A stretch of DNA of 59,649 bases, taken from IMG/VR virus record IMGVR_UViG_3300037089_000087, positions 1-59,649 of that record; one strand, 5' to 3'. Under the pieces are notes generated by a model. It did not search any database. It was not told the DNA's origin and was given only the letters and a program-made list of their open reading frames with translations. This stretch comes from a virus. The translations under genes and the position numbers were made by a program. Shown one piece after another: positions 22,291 through 32,700 of the stretch (positions within the stretch are counted from its first letter, which is position 1; the number at the start of each line of letters is the position of its first letter).

Positions 22291-22482
22291 CTAGCGTCCT
22301 ATTCGGATTGTGGAGAAGTTACCGAGCACTCCAGTTGCACTCAGCAACCAGAGGACTACCGCGATAATGACCACAATGTTCAGGATATTCTTGATGTTTG
22401 GTTCCATTGGGATGAACTGGTTAATCAACCATAAGATAACCCCGACAACCACCAGAACAATAATCAGACTCATTAATGTCAT
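22291..22482 (-). CDS. small two-helix membrane protein (Thivi_2564-like)
   Basis: This 63-residue protein has two hydrophobic helices (LIIVLVVVGVILWLINQFIP and ILNIVVIIAVVLWLLSATGV) joined by the short polar MEPNIKN. This is the pattern of a small conserved membrane family named Thivi_2564, found in bacteria and phages. GGAGGCAGT precedes the ATG. Next to the holin, it may be a second holin-like or antiholin protein; this is inferred from context only. Confidence 0.65.
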   Translation of the reverse strand: MTLMSLIIVLVVVGVILWLINQFIPMEPNIKNILNIVVIIAVVLWLLSATGVLGNFSTIRIGR

Positions 22483-22526
22483 ACTGCCTCCTCTCTACAT
22501 ATAGACCACTCTAACTGCTTGTGCGT

Positions 22527-22709
22527 CTACAGCTTTTTGACATCGGCAACTACTGTTTCAACCGTTTTAACAACGGGAGCAAGCTCTGCAACCGTTCTCT
22601 GAACCTGCTTCACTATCTTAGGATACAAAAAATACGTGGCGATAGAACACGCAAGTCCAACAACGATTGATGCCAATACGACAACTAAGACAATTTCAAA
22701 TGTATTCAT
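22527..22709 (-). CDS. small single-pass membrane protein (60 aa)
   Basis: The N-terminal helix (FEIVLVVVLASIVVGLACSIATYFL) is followed by a short amphipathic or coiled-coil tail (VKQVQRTVAELAPVVKTVETVV). The start overlaps the upstream stop (ATGA). It lies in the lysis operon; a role in holin control or in the envelope is possible but not shown. Confidence 0.6.
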   Translation of the reverse strand: MNTFEIVLVVVLASIVVGLACSIATYFLYPKIVKQVQRTVAELAPVVKTVETVVADVKKL

Positions 22710-22831
22710 GGTCTCACCTCCAATGGTTGTGGTTTTTCCTCAGTAACATCTTTCATCTTAACATCTTTATCTTCAAAAGTTGGTTTTTTACATAGCGTGG
22801 GACATGCAAGCTCTTCCCAGAAATTTCCCAT
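22706..22831 (-). CDS. small acidic protein (41 aa)
   Basis: ATG at 22831 follows GAAGGTGACC. The product MGNFWEELACPTLCKKPTFE continues with charged residues and ends by overlapping the next start (ATGA). No motif beyond two Cys. Operon position and ribosome site support translation. Confidence 0.5.
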   Translation of the reverse strand: MGNFWEELACPTLCKKPTFEDKDVKMKDVTEEKPQPLEVRP

Positions 22832-22839
22832 GGTCACCT

Positions 22840-23037
22840 TCAGGCAAGATTGCCAGTTTTAAAGAAAAATTCCTTCTTCCATTCCGAATCCTTGGGGCAA
22901 TAGGTCTCTTCTGCTCTGCTGAAGAATTGGTAACGCACACCGTTGCAATAACATATACCGCACCCTGCGTTATTACAATGGTAGTGGTGATTCTCTGACA
23001 CCTTTTTCATATCCTGCTTGCAAACTGGACATTGCAT
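22840..23037 (-). CDS. zinc-ribbon protein (65 aa)
   Basis: CPVCKQDMKKV, then CNNAGCGICYCNG and a final CPKD give several Cys pairs typical of a small zinc ribbon. It lies immediately after the GNAT-C39 gene (stop and start 1 nt apart) and 8 nt before the next small gene. It may be an accessory of the GNAT-C39 protein or only a phage small protein. Confidence 0.6.
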   Translation of the reverse strand: MQCPVCKQDMKKVSENHHYHCNNAGCGICYCNGVRYQFFSRAEETYCPKDSEWKKEFFFKTGNLA

Positions 23038-23038
23038 A

Positions 23039-24076
23039 TTAGACTCCTATTAAACTTTGAAATGAGCCGTCTTTTAATGTATGCGCGAGTGAAACGCCCC
23101 AACTGGTTTCCGTTGTGTTATTCCACCACATCCTCTCTAATTCTCGCTTGCTCATTCTTCCGAACAATGAATCGTAAACATCCCAAGTATAATAATAGCT
23201 GTCGCATGCTCCAAGAATGAGCAGGTAATGACCCTCGAAAGTCCCAGGAGAAAGCACGTGTATAATAACAGGACAACCGCATCTGATTAACGATATCAAA
23301 GTTCTGATATCGGGAGTTGCATCGTCCATTACCAAGACTGGTTCGCAGGAAGAGCATCCGAGAGCATACTTCATACCATCATGGGTTGTTCCCTGCTTGT
23401 TGACACCGCTTTGTAAAATCAAAGACTCTCTGCTATACTTGATACCCTTGTGATGTAAAAGGTTTTCTATCGATGCGATGCCACAGTCAAAGTTTGTATC
23501 TTGTCCGATAGGCTCATGCAGTGGTATCAAAAACATGTTGTGCAGATTAATTTCGCAAAGAGTATGCGTTGCCCCTGTGTCGTACCAGTTATCAACTGCA
23601 TCGATGTGGGCACCGCCGAAGAAGTCATGAAGGTGAAGTGAACCGCCTTCCTTGGCATGACTCAACAGGACATCGTATCCTTGCGCTTTACAGTCAGCGA
23701 TTATCTCAATCATGAGCCTCTTCGCCAAATCCTTCCCTTGGTATTCTGGATGAACTGATATTGAATAAAGATATGCTACCTTTTTCATATTGTACTTCTG
23801 TATTGTCTTCATCCAGTAATCATAATGAGGGTCGTCCCTGTCGATGTCTGCTTCCTCTTCCATCGGGATAGCATATGCTATCCCGACAATCTTTACAGAA
23901 CGGTCTAAGACAAAATAGCAAGAAACGGAACTCTTTATCAGAGATTCAATTTCTTCCCAGTCGCCCCGAATGCTCGGTGCAAAACATTTTTCTTCCATTT
24001 CCATGAGGTCTGGTTTGTAAAGAAACTCAGACGGCCCATACTTCACGATTGCTAATTCAGGATATACTTTAGACAT
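23039..24076 (-). CDS. GNAT acetyltransferase fused to a C39-like cysteine peptidase
   Basis: The protein has 345 residues. Residues about 1-175 form a GNAT domain (YLYSISVHPEYQGKDLAKRL, the acetyl-CoA loop, at 103-121). Residues about 190-345 form a papain-like C39 domain with Cys198 in QDTNFDCGIASIENLL, His283 in FEGHYLLILGACD and Asp299 in YTWDVYD. Such fusions are known next to ATP-grasp amide ligases in peptide-tag or peptide-synthesis clusters. An ATP-grasp gene lies 1.4 kb upstream here. It could trim and acetylate peptides or proteins; the substrate is unknown. Confidence 0.8.
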   Translation of the reverse strand: MSKVYPELAIVKYGPSEFLYKPDLMEMEEKCFAPSIRGDWEEIESLIKSSVSCYFVLDRSVKIVGIAYAIPMEEEADIDRDDPHYDYWMKTIQKYNMKKVAYLYSISVHPEYQGKDLAKRLMIEIIADCKAQGYDVLLSHAKEGGSLHLHDFFGGAHIDAVDNWYDTGATHTLCEINLHNMFLIPLHEPIGQDTNFDCGIASIENLLHHKGIKYSRESLILQSGVNKQGTTHDGMKYALGCSSCEPVLVMDDATPDIRTLISLIRCGCPVIIHVLSPGTFEGHYLLILGACDSYYYTWDVYDSLFGRMSKRELERMWWNNTTETSWGVSLAHTLKDGSFQSLIGV

Positions 24077-24296
24077 GAGAAGGCCACCTTTCTGAAATTT
24101 TTTTGATTGAATCTATGTAAGATTTATTTGCGTGCCATATTTCACTTTTCAGTCTTTCCCTAGCACTTTTAATGGCAGATAATTTACAATCCTCTTGAAT
24201 ATTTGACCACTCTCTTTTTTCTGATTCAGATAATATCTGGTCTTCAGTCAGACCCAATGATTTACCGTAAAACATTTTAAGAACTATTGCCCTCAT
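24069..24296 (-). CDS. hypothetical helical protein (75 aa)
   Basis: The start at 24296 has AAAGGACGG upstream. The protein is helical and charged (LKMFYGKSLGLTEDQILSES, AIKSARERLKSEIWHANKS). Its start overlaps the end of the HNH gene by 20 nt and its end overlaps the GNAT-C39 start by 8 nt. Function unknown. Confidence 0.5.
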   Translation of the reverse strand: MRAIVLKMFYGKSLGLTEDQILSESEKREWSNIQEDCKLSAIKSARERLKSEIWHANKSYIDSIKKISERWPSHV

Positions 24297-24957
24297 GAGC
24301 CGTCCGTCCTTTCTTCCCATCCAAGGGATGAGTATATTTATAATAGGCTCCAACTTTTTCCGTAAAGGCTCTCTCAACCGACCAACCATATCTCAACCTT
24401 GCCCATAATGCAAAATATGGGATTCCAGTAATTTCACTCCATTGGGCAAGTGTTTTGCGTTGACCGTGATGTTCTATAACATGATTTGCCCGTGTATTAT
24501 TGTTCTGTTCTTTTGGAGTGCCCCATTTTACATTCCCCGGTTCGTAATTCCCGTTATTATCTATTCGCTCAATAGAGTGTTTCTGACTTGGCTTGTCTCC
24601 CATAAAAGCATAAAACGCCTCAAAACTATCGCTCCATGGTTTGTAAAGTTTAATCCCCCTACCTCCGTAATCAGGATATCCACGGTCATGGATATTTTCG
24701 CATCTACCCTTGATGTGCGACCAAGTTCTCCATTCAGACGAGTATGACTTTCCGTGAGTCGTAGTGCATGATTTTTTATAACAACCGCATGATGTTGTAT
24801 GTCCTATTGTAAGAGAATATGCACGGACAATAGTTGTATTTCCACAATCGCATTTACATAGAAATTGCGCTGCGTGGTGATTGTCGTTGCATGTTCTTTC
24901 TAAAACAATCAACTTACCAAATCGCTTACCGATAACATCACTACATCGCCTTCCCAT
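24277..24957 (-). CDS. zinc-ribbon/AP2-type homing endonuclease
   Basis: This 226-residue protein is of the same family as 16401-16934. It has IGKRFGKLIVLERTC, FLCKCDCGN, TSCGC, WRTWSHIKGRCENIHD, DYGGRGIKLY, ERIDNNGNYEPGNVKW and a C-terminal HGQRKTLAQWSEITGIP module. The last residues (PLDGKKGRTAHEG) resemble the end of the gene directly upstream (PLENKKGRTNGKAM), suggesting that the insertion copied that gene's tail. AGAAAGGTAGAACC precedes the ATG inside the upstream gene. Confidence 0.8.
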   Translation of the reverse strand: MGRRCSDVIGKRFGKLIVLERTCNDNHHAAQFLCKCDCGNTTIVRAYSLTIGHTTSCGCYKKSCTTTHGKSYSSEWRTWSHIKGRCENIHDRGYPDYGGRGIKLYKPWSDSFEAFYAFMGDKPSQKHSIERIDNNGNYEPGNVKWGTPKEQNNNTRANHVIEHHGQRKTLAQWSEITGIPYFALWARLRYGWSVERAFTEKVGAYYKYTHPLDGKKGRTAHEGNSS

Positions 24958-25360
24958 TGGTTCTACCTTTCTTGTTTTCTAAAGGGAATTTATCATTGTA
25001 ATACTCTGACCATGGAATCTTTAAACCTTCCACGAATGCTCTCTCGACTTTTAGTCCTAGGATATGGTGTTTATGATTAGGAGAATCTGGCAATGAACCT
25101 GGGTCTAGTACATCCGCATGCGCCTCGTAAAACTTGGCTATCTCTTTGAAATCTATCTCCTGACGGCTCAAAATAATAGACAAGACCTCCGCAAGCTCAT
25201 GTATAGCCCACCCAGCCTCGTAATGCTTCTTTCTGGCTTTTGATACTCGCAACGTCCAGTTACCATCTTCCCACTTCACCCCAGAGGCTAGAACGGCTGG
25301 CGATGCTTGGTCTTCGTGGTCTACGAACATTAACTCGATAAACGGTAAGTGGTCGCTCAT
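24941..25360 (-). CDS. hypothetical protein (139 aa), first gene of the lysis operon
   Basis: The protein starts MSDHLPFIELMFVDHEDQ, has helical segments with AGWAIHELAEVLSIILSRQE and FKEIAKFYEAHADVL, and ends KIPWSEYYNDKFPLENKKGR. No family recognised. The ATG lies 7 nt after the -10 box of a sigma70-like promoter, so it probably has a leaderless message. The HNH gene downstream overlaps its end and mimics its last residues. Confidence 0.6.
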   Translation of the reverse strand: MSDHLPFIELMFVDHEDQASPAVLASGVKWEDGNWTLRVSKARKKHYEAGWAIHELAEVLSIILSRQEIDFKEIAKFYEAHADVLDPGSLPDSPNHKHHILGLKVERAFVEGLKIPWSEYYNDKFPLENKKGRTNGKAM

Positions 25361-25367
25361 GAGCTTT

Positions 25368-25396
25368 ATCCTAGCACGATTTTACTGCCAAGTCAA
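25368..25396 (-). promoter_or_regulatory. sigma70-like promoter of the lysis-side operon, abutting the ATG
   Basis: TTGACT (25391-25396), a 17-nt spacer and TAGGAT (25368-25373) on the minus strand, then AAAGCTC and ATG at 25360. The transcription start would fall at or next to the A of the start codon. Confidence 0.65.
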
Positions 25397-25442
25397 CTAA
25401 AATCCGATTATGTTTTTCTTGATATTTATGAGCCGTTTACGA

Positions 25443-26723
25443 CTACCAAACCCCCAATCTCTTAGCTTCGGCTATGTTTTCGTCTGCCTCATCGAATGTA
25501 TTTGTATTGAAGTAAATTCCTTCTGCCTTGACTGATTCGGCGGCCTCGACAGCATTACACTGGGCTTCTTCGAGACTATCTCCTATGCCTACGGCGGCCC
25601 CAAGGACATCACCAGCATCTTGGGTCCAGCATTTTCTCATACCATCTTTTGTAATGCAGAAATTCTGGAGCTTCACCCATTGCTGGAACTTTGCAGGGAT
25701 TGTTACTGGAGTAACTTCTTTTATGAGCCGTCCAGAGTATAAAAATATGGATGCGCCGTATTTCTTTATCTCTTTCGGAACGATATCCTCACCAGCGGCG
25801 ATAGCACGGAAAAGTTCCGGCAAATCATCCCATATTTCGCAAATTATTTCTCCCGGCGGGCTTCCAAAACGCTGTGTCGGGTCAATAAAATATGCCAATC
25901 CCCTGTTTACTACACGATACTCCGATGATATCGGAGCGTGGACGCCGTAACCAGCCATTATCGGAGTCATTTTCTCATGAATATTTCTAATCACGTATGG
26001 TAATTTATCATGAGCAATAACCTTACAACTGTATGATTCGTCTTTTTTTTCTAATCCCCATAAGCATTTGGAAAGATATTTCCCGTTGGAGAAAAGAGAA
26101 TCATCACCCACCTCAACACCCTTGATATGGTCTTCCCAGAGCGCAGAGAAATCATGACGATGTGAGCCGAAATTATGTGCCATCTCAAACAGAAAATCTT
26201 CACTTTCTTCATATGATAGGTGCTGATATGTTTCAGCCACCCCTCGGTATTCTGAGAATTTTATCCATTTATTCTTTGTTCCCTGCATCATGGAACGTGT
26301 AGCATCGAATCCTATGGTTTCCATGATTTTCTCTTCACCATTAAACGGAACAATATGCAGTCCTTGATTCAGAAGAGTTTGCTTGAACAGCTTTCTGTCT
26401 TTCTCAATTTCGTCTCCGGCACGTGTACCTAAAACAAGTCCACCCTGCCTGACGATATCTAATTGCATGCCAGCATGACCAATGAAGGGGAATATTGTAT
26501 AGGTATATTCTGGGATACGGGCAAAAAATTCAGTTTCAAGAATCTTCGTAACGCCAGAAATGCCCGTCCCTATCAAATCTCTATCGGCCATAGGAAAACC
26601 AGTTGACCGTGGGCAACATAAATATACTTTTTTGCAATCTCTCGCGAGTCTCTCGGCAAGATATGGGCCGAATGTTCCAAAGTCCCAGATTGCAACTGTC
26701 ATATCTTTTGCTTTGATTTTCAT
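25443..26723 (-). CDS. ATP-grasp enzyme, PurD-like
   Basis: This 426-residue protein starts with a Rossmann-like region (MTVAIWDFGTFGPYLAERLA, VYLCCPRSTGFPMADRD), as in ATP-grasp ligases. Middle elements include KWIKFSEYRGVAETY, MTPIMAGYGVHAPISSEYRV and PPGEIICEIWDDL. The end (DVLGAAVGIGDSLEEAQCNAV and VKAEGIYFNTNTFDEADENI) resembles the C-terminal domain of phosphoribosylamine-glycine ligase. It should join a carboxylate to an amine with ATP. No purine pathway gene is nearby, while a GNAT-C39 protein is, so an amide ligation system is more likely than purine synthesis. AGGAGAATGCT precedes the start. Confidence 0.65.
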   Translation of the reverse strand: MKIKAKDMTVAIWDFGTFGPYLAERLARDCKKVYLCCPRSTGFPMADRDLIGTGISGVTKILETEFFARIPEYTYTIFPFIGHAGMQLDIVRQGGLVLGTRAGDEIEKDRKLFKQTLLNQGLHIVPFNGEEKIMETIGFDATRSMMQGTKNKWIKFSEYRGVAETYQHLSYEESEDFLFEMAHNFGSHRHDFSALWEDHIKGVEVGDDSLFSNGKYLSKCLWGLEKKDESYSCKVIAHDKLPYVIRNIHEKMTPIMAGYGVHAPISSEYRVVNRGLAYFIDPTQRFGSPPGEIICEIWDDLPELFRAIAAGEDIVPKEIKKYGASIFLYSGRLIKEVTPVTIPAKFQQWVKLQNFCITKDGMRKCWTQDAGDVLGAAVGIGDSLEEAQCNAVEAAESVKAEGIYFNTNTFDEADENIAEAKRLGVW

Positions 26724-26732
26724 AGCATTCTC

Positions 26733-29700
26733 CTAAGTTGTTTCCCCTAAACTCTCCATCATTTTGTTATAGAGTGCCAGAATTCTTTTGCGAGCATCGG
26801 GGGTCTTGTTCTTCAGAGCCGTCCGCATCTTTTTATTGAGAAGGGGTTTGAGTTCCTTTCTCTCGACTTCGTTACCAAGTTCATAGACGGTGATAGCCTC
26901 TTCCGGTTCTAGCTGTTTAAATTCCCGTACCAGCGGAGGAACATTCTTGCTTTTGATGATGTCGCGGGCTTCTTTCGATGTGATTTTTCCATCCAAAACA
27001 GCCTGATGAATTTCCTCAGTATCTCCGGTCTGCTGTAGTCTTCCGCGTAGTTGCCGTTTGAGGTTGTAAATATCAGCTTGCGCCTGCGTCTTCTCTGACT
27101 TCGGTGTTCTCGCCTGTAAGATATCCCTCATGGTATTCTGAGCTGGAGTATTCAGATACTCTGCGCTTGCAGGCATAACGCCTATTTCCGGTGCTAATGC
27201 TTTCAATGGGTTTTTCGCTATTGTGGATGCCATACCACCAAGAGTGTCATCCTCACCAGCAGCAACCGCCGATTTTTCAAGTCCACGCATCCAGAACGGC
27301 TCAAATTGCTTGACGGTAAACATTCCCAATTCTCCACCTTGGGCTATTATACTGTCTCCTTTATGGCGTATCTCTACACCATAATAGTCGGTATTGCGAA
27401 TCATATCAGAAACAACGCCTATCATTGGATGAGCCTTTGCAAGCAAGGTCTTAGTAGGATGTCTCCAGTAGGCGAAGAGGTCTTTTGCGTAAGTTGGTAG
27501 CAAGTACCTTATAGGCCGTCCCTGCTCATCATTCTCACCAGTCCTGAATGCCCACCAATCAGTACTCGTTGGGCTGGTATCAAGGTCTCCGGTAAAGGCA
27601 TAGGTTAATGCGCCGTTTATAGCTGCCGCCGTGATAAGAAGCGACATGGTATAAGCTGCCCTATCTGGTAGCTTATCTGGCATTTTCCCTGTTTTCGTCC
27701 ACTCTGCGAGGAACTTGGAAAAATCTTTTAATCCACCCGCGATTTGAGCTATAGTGCCTCCTGACCAACCCGGCGCGCGGACTGTAGCCTGAACTATGTT
27801 TTTGTTCTGGTTATCAAGGAATATACGGTCATATCTGACCATACCCATACTCGCATCAACGAAGTTCCATGCAGCACGTAATTCTGGTACTAGCTCTTGC
27901 AAAGTTTTGTTTGGGTTCATTTCTATGAGCCGTTGGACTTTATAACCAAACACGCCAGCTTTCTGTTTCGGCACCAGCCATTCCATGATAGGCTTGGCAG
28001 ACAGCTCTATAAAAGCGATAGGTGAGCGCATCGCAGCTCGCAATTTATGTTTTCCATACCAATCCTGAAGCATCTTTCCTGTTTGCTCGGTTTTCAAACC
28101 CTGTTCCAATCTCCAACCGCCTCCAGCAAGTACCGCTGCCTTGGCAATAATTGCAACTGGGTTTGTAAGCTGGCTGACAGGCACGTTTGTAGGAACATTA
28201 ACGGTGGGGTTCTGCCATTCCTTCAGTATGCGTGAGCCGTCCATTGGAGTCTTGATAATAGCCATCGGAACATGCGATAACGATGTTCCTAAATCCCCTA
28301 TCGTGCGATTGCCTTTAATAACTCCATACAAATCCTGTATAACGTGAGAGTTGGCAATAACTGTTACCTCTCCCGATGTAAACCCTGCGTGGAAGAACGA
28401 CCCTACGCTTAACTGCGACATATTCAAAACATTTGCAGCCGACATGGTCCATTTATATGCATCTCCGAAGAGTTTATTATTATAGAGGCTCGATGACATA
28501 TAATTGTTCAGTATTTCCGCAACTGGTTTCTTGGCTATCATGTGACCGAGAATTGGGAACCCACCAAGATACTTCTCGCCCGTGAGTGCTTTGAGCGAAA
28601 GCCCCTGACGAATATCAGCAAGCTCGGAAATCTCAGGAGTGCTTTTGATAAATGCGTCAAAGTCTTTGAATACAGTAGGAGCAACCTCTTCAAACCTGTC
28701 CTTGGCATGGATGTAGGCTTCGAGTAAATGAGCCATTTTCTCTTCTTTTTTACGAACCTGTTTTTTATATGCCGGAGATGCTTCACTACCTTCCCATGAA
28801 AGGTCTGCTAATGTTCTCAACTCGTTCTGAATCGTTGCTCGTTTTTCCGCTGATGCGGTTTTGGTAACTTCTCCACGTTTCCCTATGCCTTCAGCACCAG
28901 CAACAAGTTTATCCCATAAATCGTATTTCGTGTCGAGCTTATGACCTATTTCATGAGCCATAACTGAAAGTTCTGTGGCAAACTGGGTTACTATCTGACC
29001 GCCTTCTTCACGGCTTGCCCAACCAAGCTTTCCACGGCCTGCATTCCACTTACGCTCATGCTGAATGCCTAATGCCGCAACAACATTTGACAGACCCTCG
29101 AAAACATTACGGTCAACATACTCGACAGTTTTCATTGTCGGCGGTCCGTAAACTATTCCAACCCTGCCGTTCAGTTCTGCCCAATCTTCCGGCATCTCTT
29201 TTCCGGAACCAAGGAATTTCACATCCCCGTTCGGTCTTGCGGTATTGTTAATATAGTCATGTCCAACAATGGCGGTATTCATTTCAGCAAGTTTTAACGC
29301 CACATGGTCCATAGGATTCGGCGATACCGACCTCAAACCAAATTCTCTTGCAGTCATGACATCATCAAATGTTTTATGTTTTTTATATGACTCCTTACCA
29401 TAAAGGTTGTGCTTGGTAAGATATTGATAATGGTCAACATCTGACCCTTTCTTGTCTTTCAAGAGTTCATCTACACGGTTCTTGATTACGGTCTTCTCTT
29501 CATCTTCCCAATCACCAAGAGGTTTAGGTTCTCCTGGATGCGCTTCGAGATATTCCCCCATAGCCTGATTGAACGCCCTGACGGAATCTTTACTATGCAT
29601 GCCGGGGAAGTAAAATTGTCGCAATGTTTCAAGTGGAACACCAGCCCTTTCAAGTGCGTCAAGTGCTTCTTGGAGCGCATCCTTCGTAACTTTTTCAGCC

Positions 29701-32700
29701 TTTCTAATCATGTTTGCCTGAAGCCCAGTAGTTCCGTATCGTTCGTTGATTTCCGCATTAGTCAGTTGGGCAAGACGGCCTTGCGACACATCCGACTCAA
29801 ACAGAATACCGGGGTTGTTCAGTCCTTTGCTCTCATCTCCAACGCCAATCTTACTAAAGAACCCATATGGATGCTTTGCAGAATCTTCAAATTTCCCAAG
29901 CTCGCCATGTATCTGTGCATAGGCTACGTCTTCTCGTCTATTACGTTCTCCAATTCTAATGCTAATCTCACGAGCAGCTTTCGTATGCTCTGGACTAATG
30001 GTGGTAGGTGCGATAAGAGTTTTGACGAATTGCGATACCCCCTTGCCAATCTTTTTAGCAATCTCAAAACCCGGCATATAAAGATGCTCTGTTTTTGCCA
30101 GAGCATCCTTGGCATGGTCAACTATATCCTTAGCTGGTATGTCTGGTCGTTTGTCTGGGTCAAATTCATGGCCGAAAAGTGAGTAGAACACTCTAGCATC
30201 GTGAGCATTAACCTTCTCTTCTTCCGGCGTGAAATCTGTTCTCTCGTTAGGGTTGTTTATATATAAAGCGTTGTAAATATCTTCGGAACCTCGAATTCCC
30301 CATTTCTTTTCTGCTTCATCACGACTGAAAAAATCTCCATTTCTGTCGATAAATCCAGAGATATATTTCTGACCTTTCGGTGCGTTTCTCCTTAAATCTT
30401 CATGTGTATCACCGAATTTGCTAGACTGAATGTCTCCTGTGTCTGTGTTTTTTATGGCTGGTTGCAATCCTTCTATGTCTCGCTGACGGCTCAGGATAGA
30501 CTTCCATTGTCTCTCGGTAGCTAAAGAAAGTTTCGGTTCTTCGAGCTTTGGTTTGGAAAATCTCTCACCTTCTCCGATATCGGATGTTTTGCTTTCTCCT
30601 GTTTTTGCCTTGAGTTTGGCAAGTTGATTGGAATATCTCGTAAAATCTTTCTTTTCTCCTACCGTTAATGGGATACCAGCATCCATTTTTGCCTGTATCT
30701 CGGCAATCATTTTCTTCCTATATTCTGGATAGTCTGCTTCGGTGGCATAGAGCGGTTCTTCTAGCTTTGGTTCTGTGATTTCTTTTGGTCTTGATTCGAG
30801 ATAGGTTTTTATTAAGTCAGATGAGGATTTTATGAGCCGTTCAGCCTTATCTGGTTCATAGTAATTACTTGCAACTACCTTTTCGCTGATAAAACCCATT
30901 TTGCGGAAAGCATCTACAATCCAGTCAACGAATTTCCGGAACGATGATGGACTCTGACGTTGCAGATTCTCGTAGAAACGAGGGTCACGAATGGCATCTC
31001 CTAATACATATCCTCCGTACTCTTCCCATAATTCGTCTGGGGTTTGTTCTTTCAAGCCAATTTTTATATTTTCTTTGTTTCTCCAATCGGTAAATCTTAC
31101 AAAAGTCTTTTCCGGTATGGCAGTACGAATATCACGCTCGAATGTTTCGCCCGCTGTTTTTAAAATATCAGAACCTACCCTACCTTCATTTTTGATAGTA
31201 TGATAGAGTTCATGTCCAAATGTTTTCATGATGCTCTGTGCGTCAGAGAGATGCGATGCAAGGTAAATACGGCTTGCATCAATAGCCACACCGTCAAATT
31301 TTGAGTTTGCCTGAACCCAAACAATTCTCTTAGAAAATGCTTTAGATAGAATTTCTGCGGCGGCAGTTTGTGTTGGGGTTATTTCTCTTGCGGCTTCGAT
31401 ATCTGGATTTCCTGATTTTTCTCTGAGGTCTGCGATGTCTTGGCTAATCTTTCCTTCATTTGCACGTATGGAGTCAGGCATTTTATTCCCTTGTCCCATG
31501 ACTCTTCTGGGGTCTCCGATGGCTCCTGAGACATCTTTTTCAGTCTGTCCTGTATCCGGTAGAACGGGCAAGGTCTTATCAAGTCCTTCTCCCACCCCTT
31601 TCTCCTCTCTGCCCACTCCGACTCTCTCTTCTCCTGTTCTGCCTCCTTCATCGCCTGCTCGTACCGCTTGTCCTCTTCCTCCTGTTCCTTTTGTTCCTGT
31701 TTCAACCTGCTCTGCACCAGAGTCCACCCGCATCGGTAGTCCTTCTCCCATCCCTTGATTCTCTCCTCCCACGCCTTCTCTTCCTGTGCTAATCGTTCTT
31801 CCTCTTTTTGCTCTTTGGTCTTGAACATCTCCCGCAACCACTTTCCGAGAGGCAGATGGAACTTGCGTCTCTGGCGAGGCATTTCCTTCTCCACGAGTGC
31901 CTTCAGTCCCGATAGACCTTCCTGCTGTTCCTGTGTCAACATTGTATGACCCCTTTCTTAAAATATCTAACACTTCAGACTTTGGCATGACCGGACGGCT
32001 CATACCATTCAGCATCTCTACCGCCTGTTGTGACCCGTCTGCTGATATAATACCACGTTTCTCCATATCTTGCAACTTATTTATTGCAGATGCGATACGA
32101 ATATTTTTCTCATACGTATCATCGAGAATTTTGATAGCACGGTCTATATTTGGCTTATTTTCTAGAGAAAACAATGCTTTAGTGTCAGCACCTTTCTTTG
32201 CCGCAAAGATTTCTCCTGCCTTGCCTTCAAGATAGCCCGGAGACATCTCGATAATAGCACCATCTTTGATGTTGCCCTCTTCTATTTCCGCATGCAGGGC
32301 ATTCGAGATGGATGAAGGATTAATCTTATATTGACGCTTGGTTTTGGATTCTTTCGATGCTTCTGGAGACACGTTGTAGACAAGCCACGACCCCGCTTTA
32401 GGGTCGTCTTTAGATATGAGCGCAACGGTGAACCGTGGATTCTTGGCAAATGCGGGGTCGGCTTTGGCAATATCTCGGATTACACGGCGACCTTCTTGAG
32501 CCATTTCTCCAGCTATAAGACCTTCACGGCCAACCTTTTCACCCGGAGCACCAAGATAGGTAAGACCTTCCTGCTTTGCCAGTTCCTCTGTTTTTGGTGT
32601 CGTATCGATAGGCAGGAAATCATGGTAAGTGGTCGGTGCAAATTCCCCACCTTCTTGCTTACGCACCTTTTGCGATTCTACTCGTATGCCATTTTTAGTC

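Noticed and set aside
29538-30182. Long rightward ORF (214 codons) and many other rightward ORFs inside 26.7-38.8 kb
   Set aside because: They are antisense shadows of the 12-kb polyvalent gene; none has a plausible ribosome site or domain.
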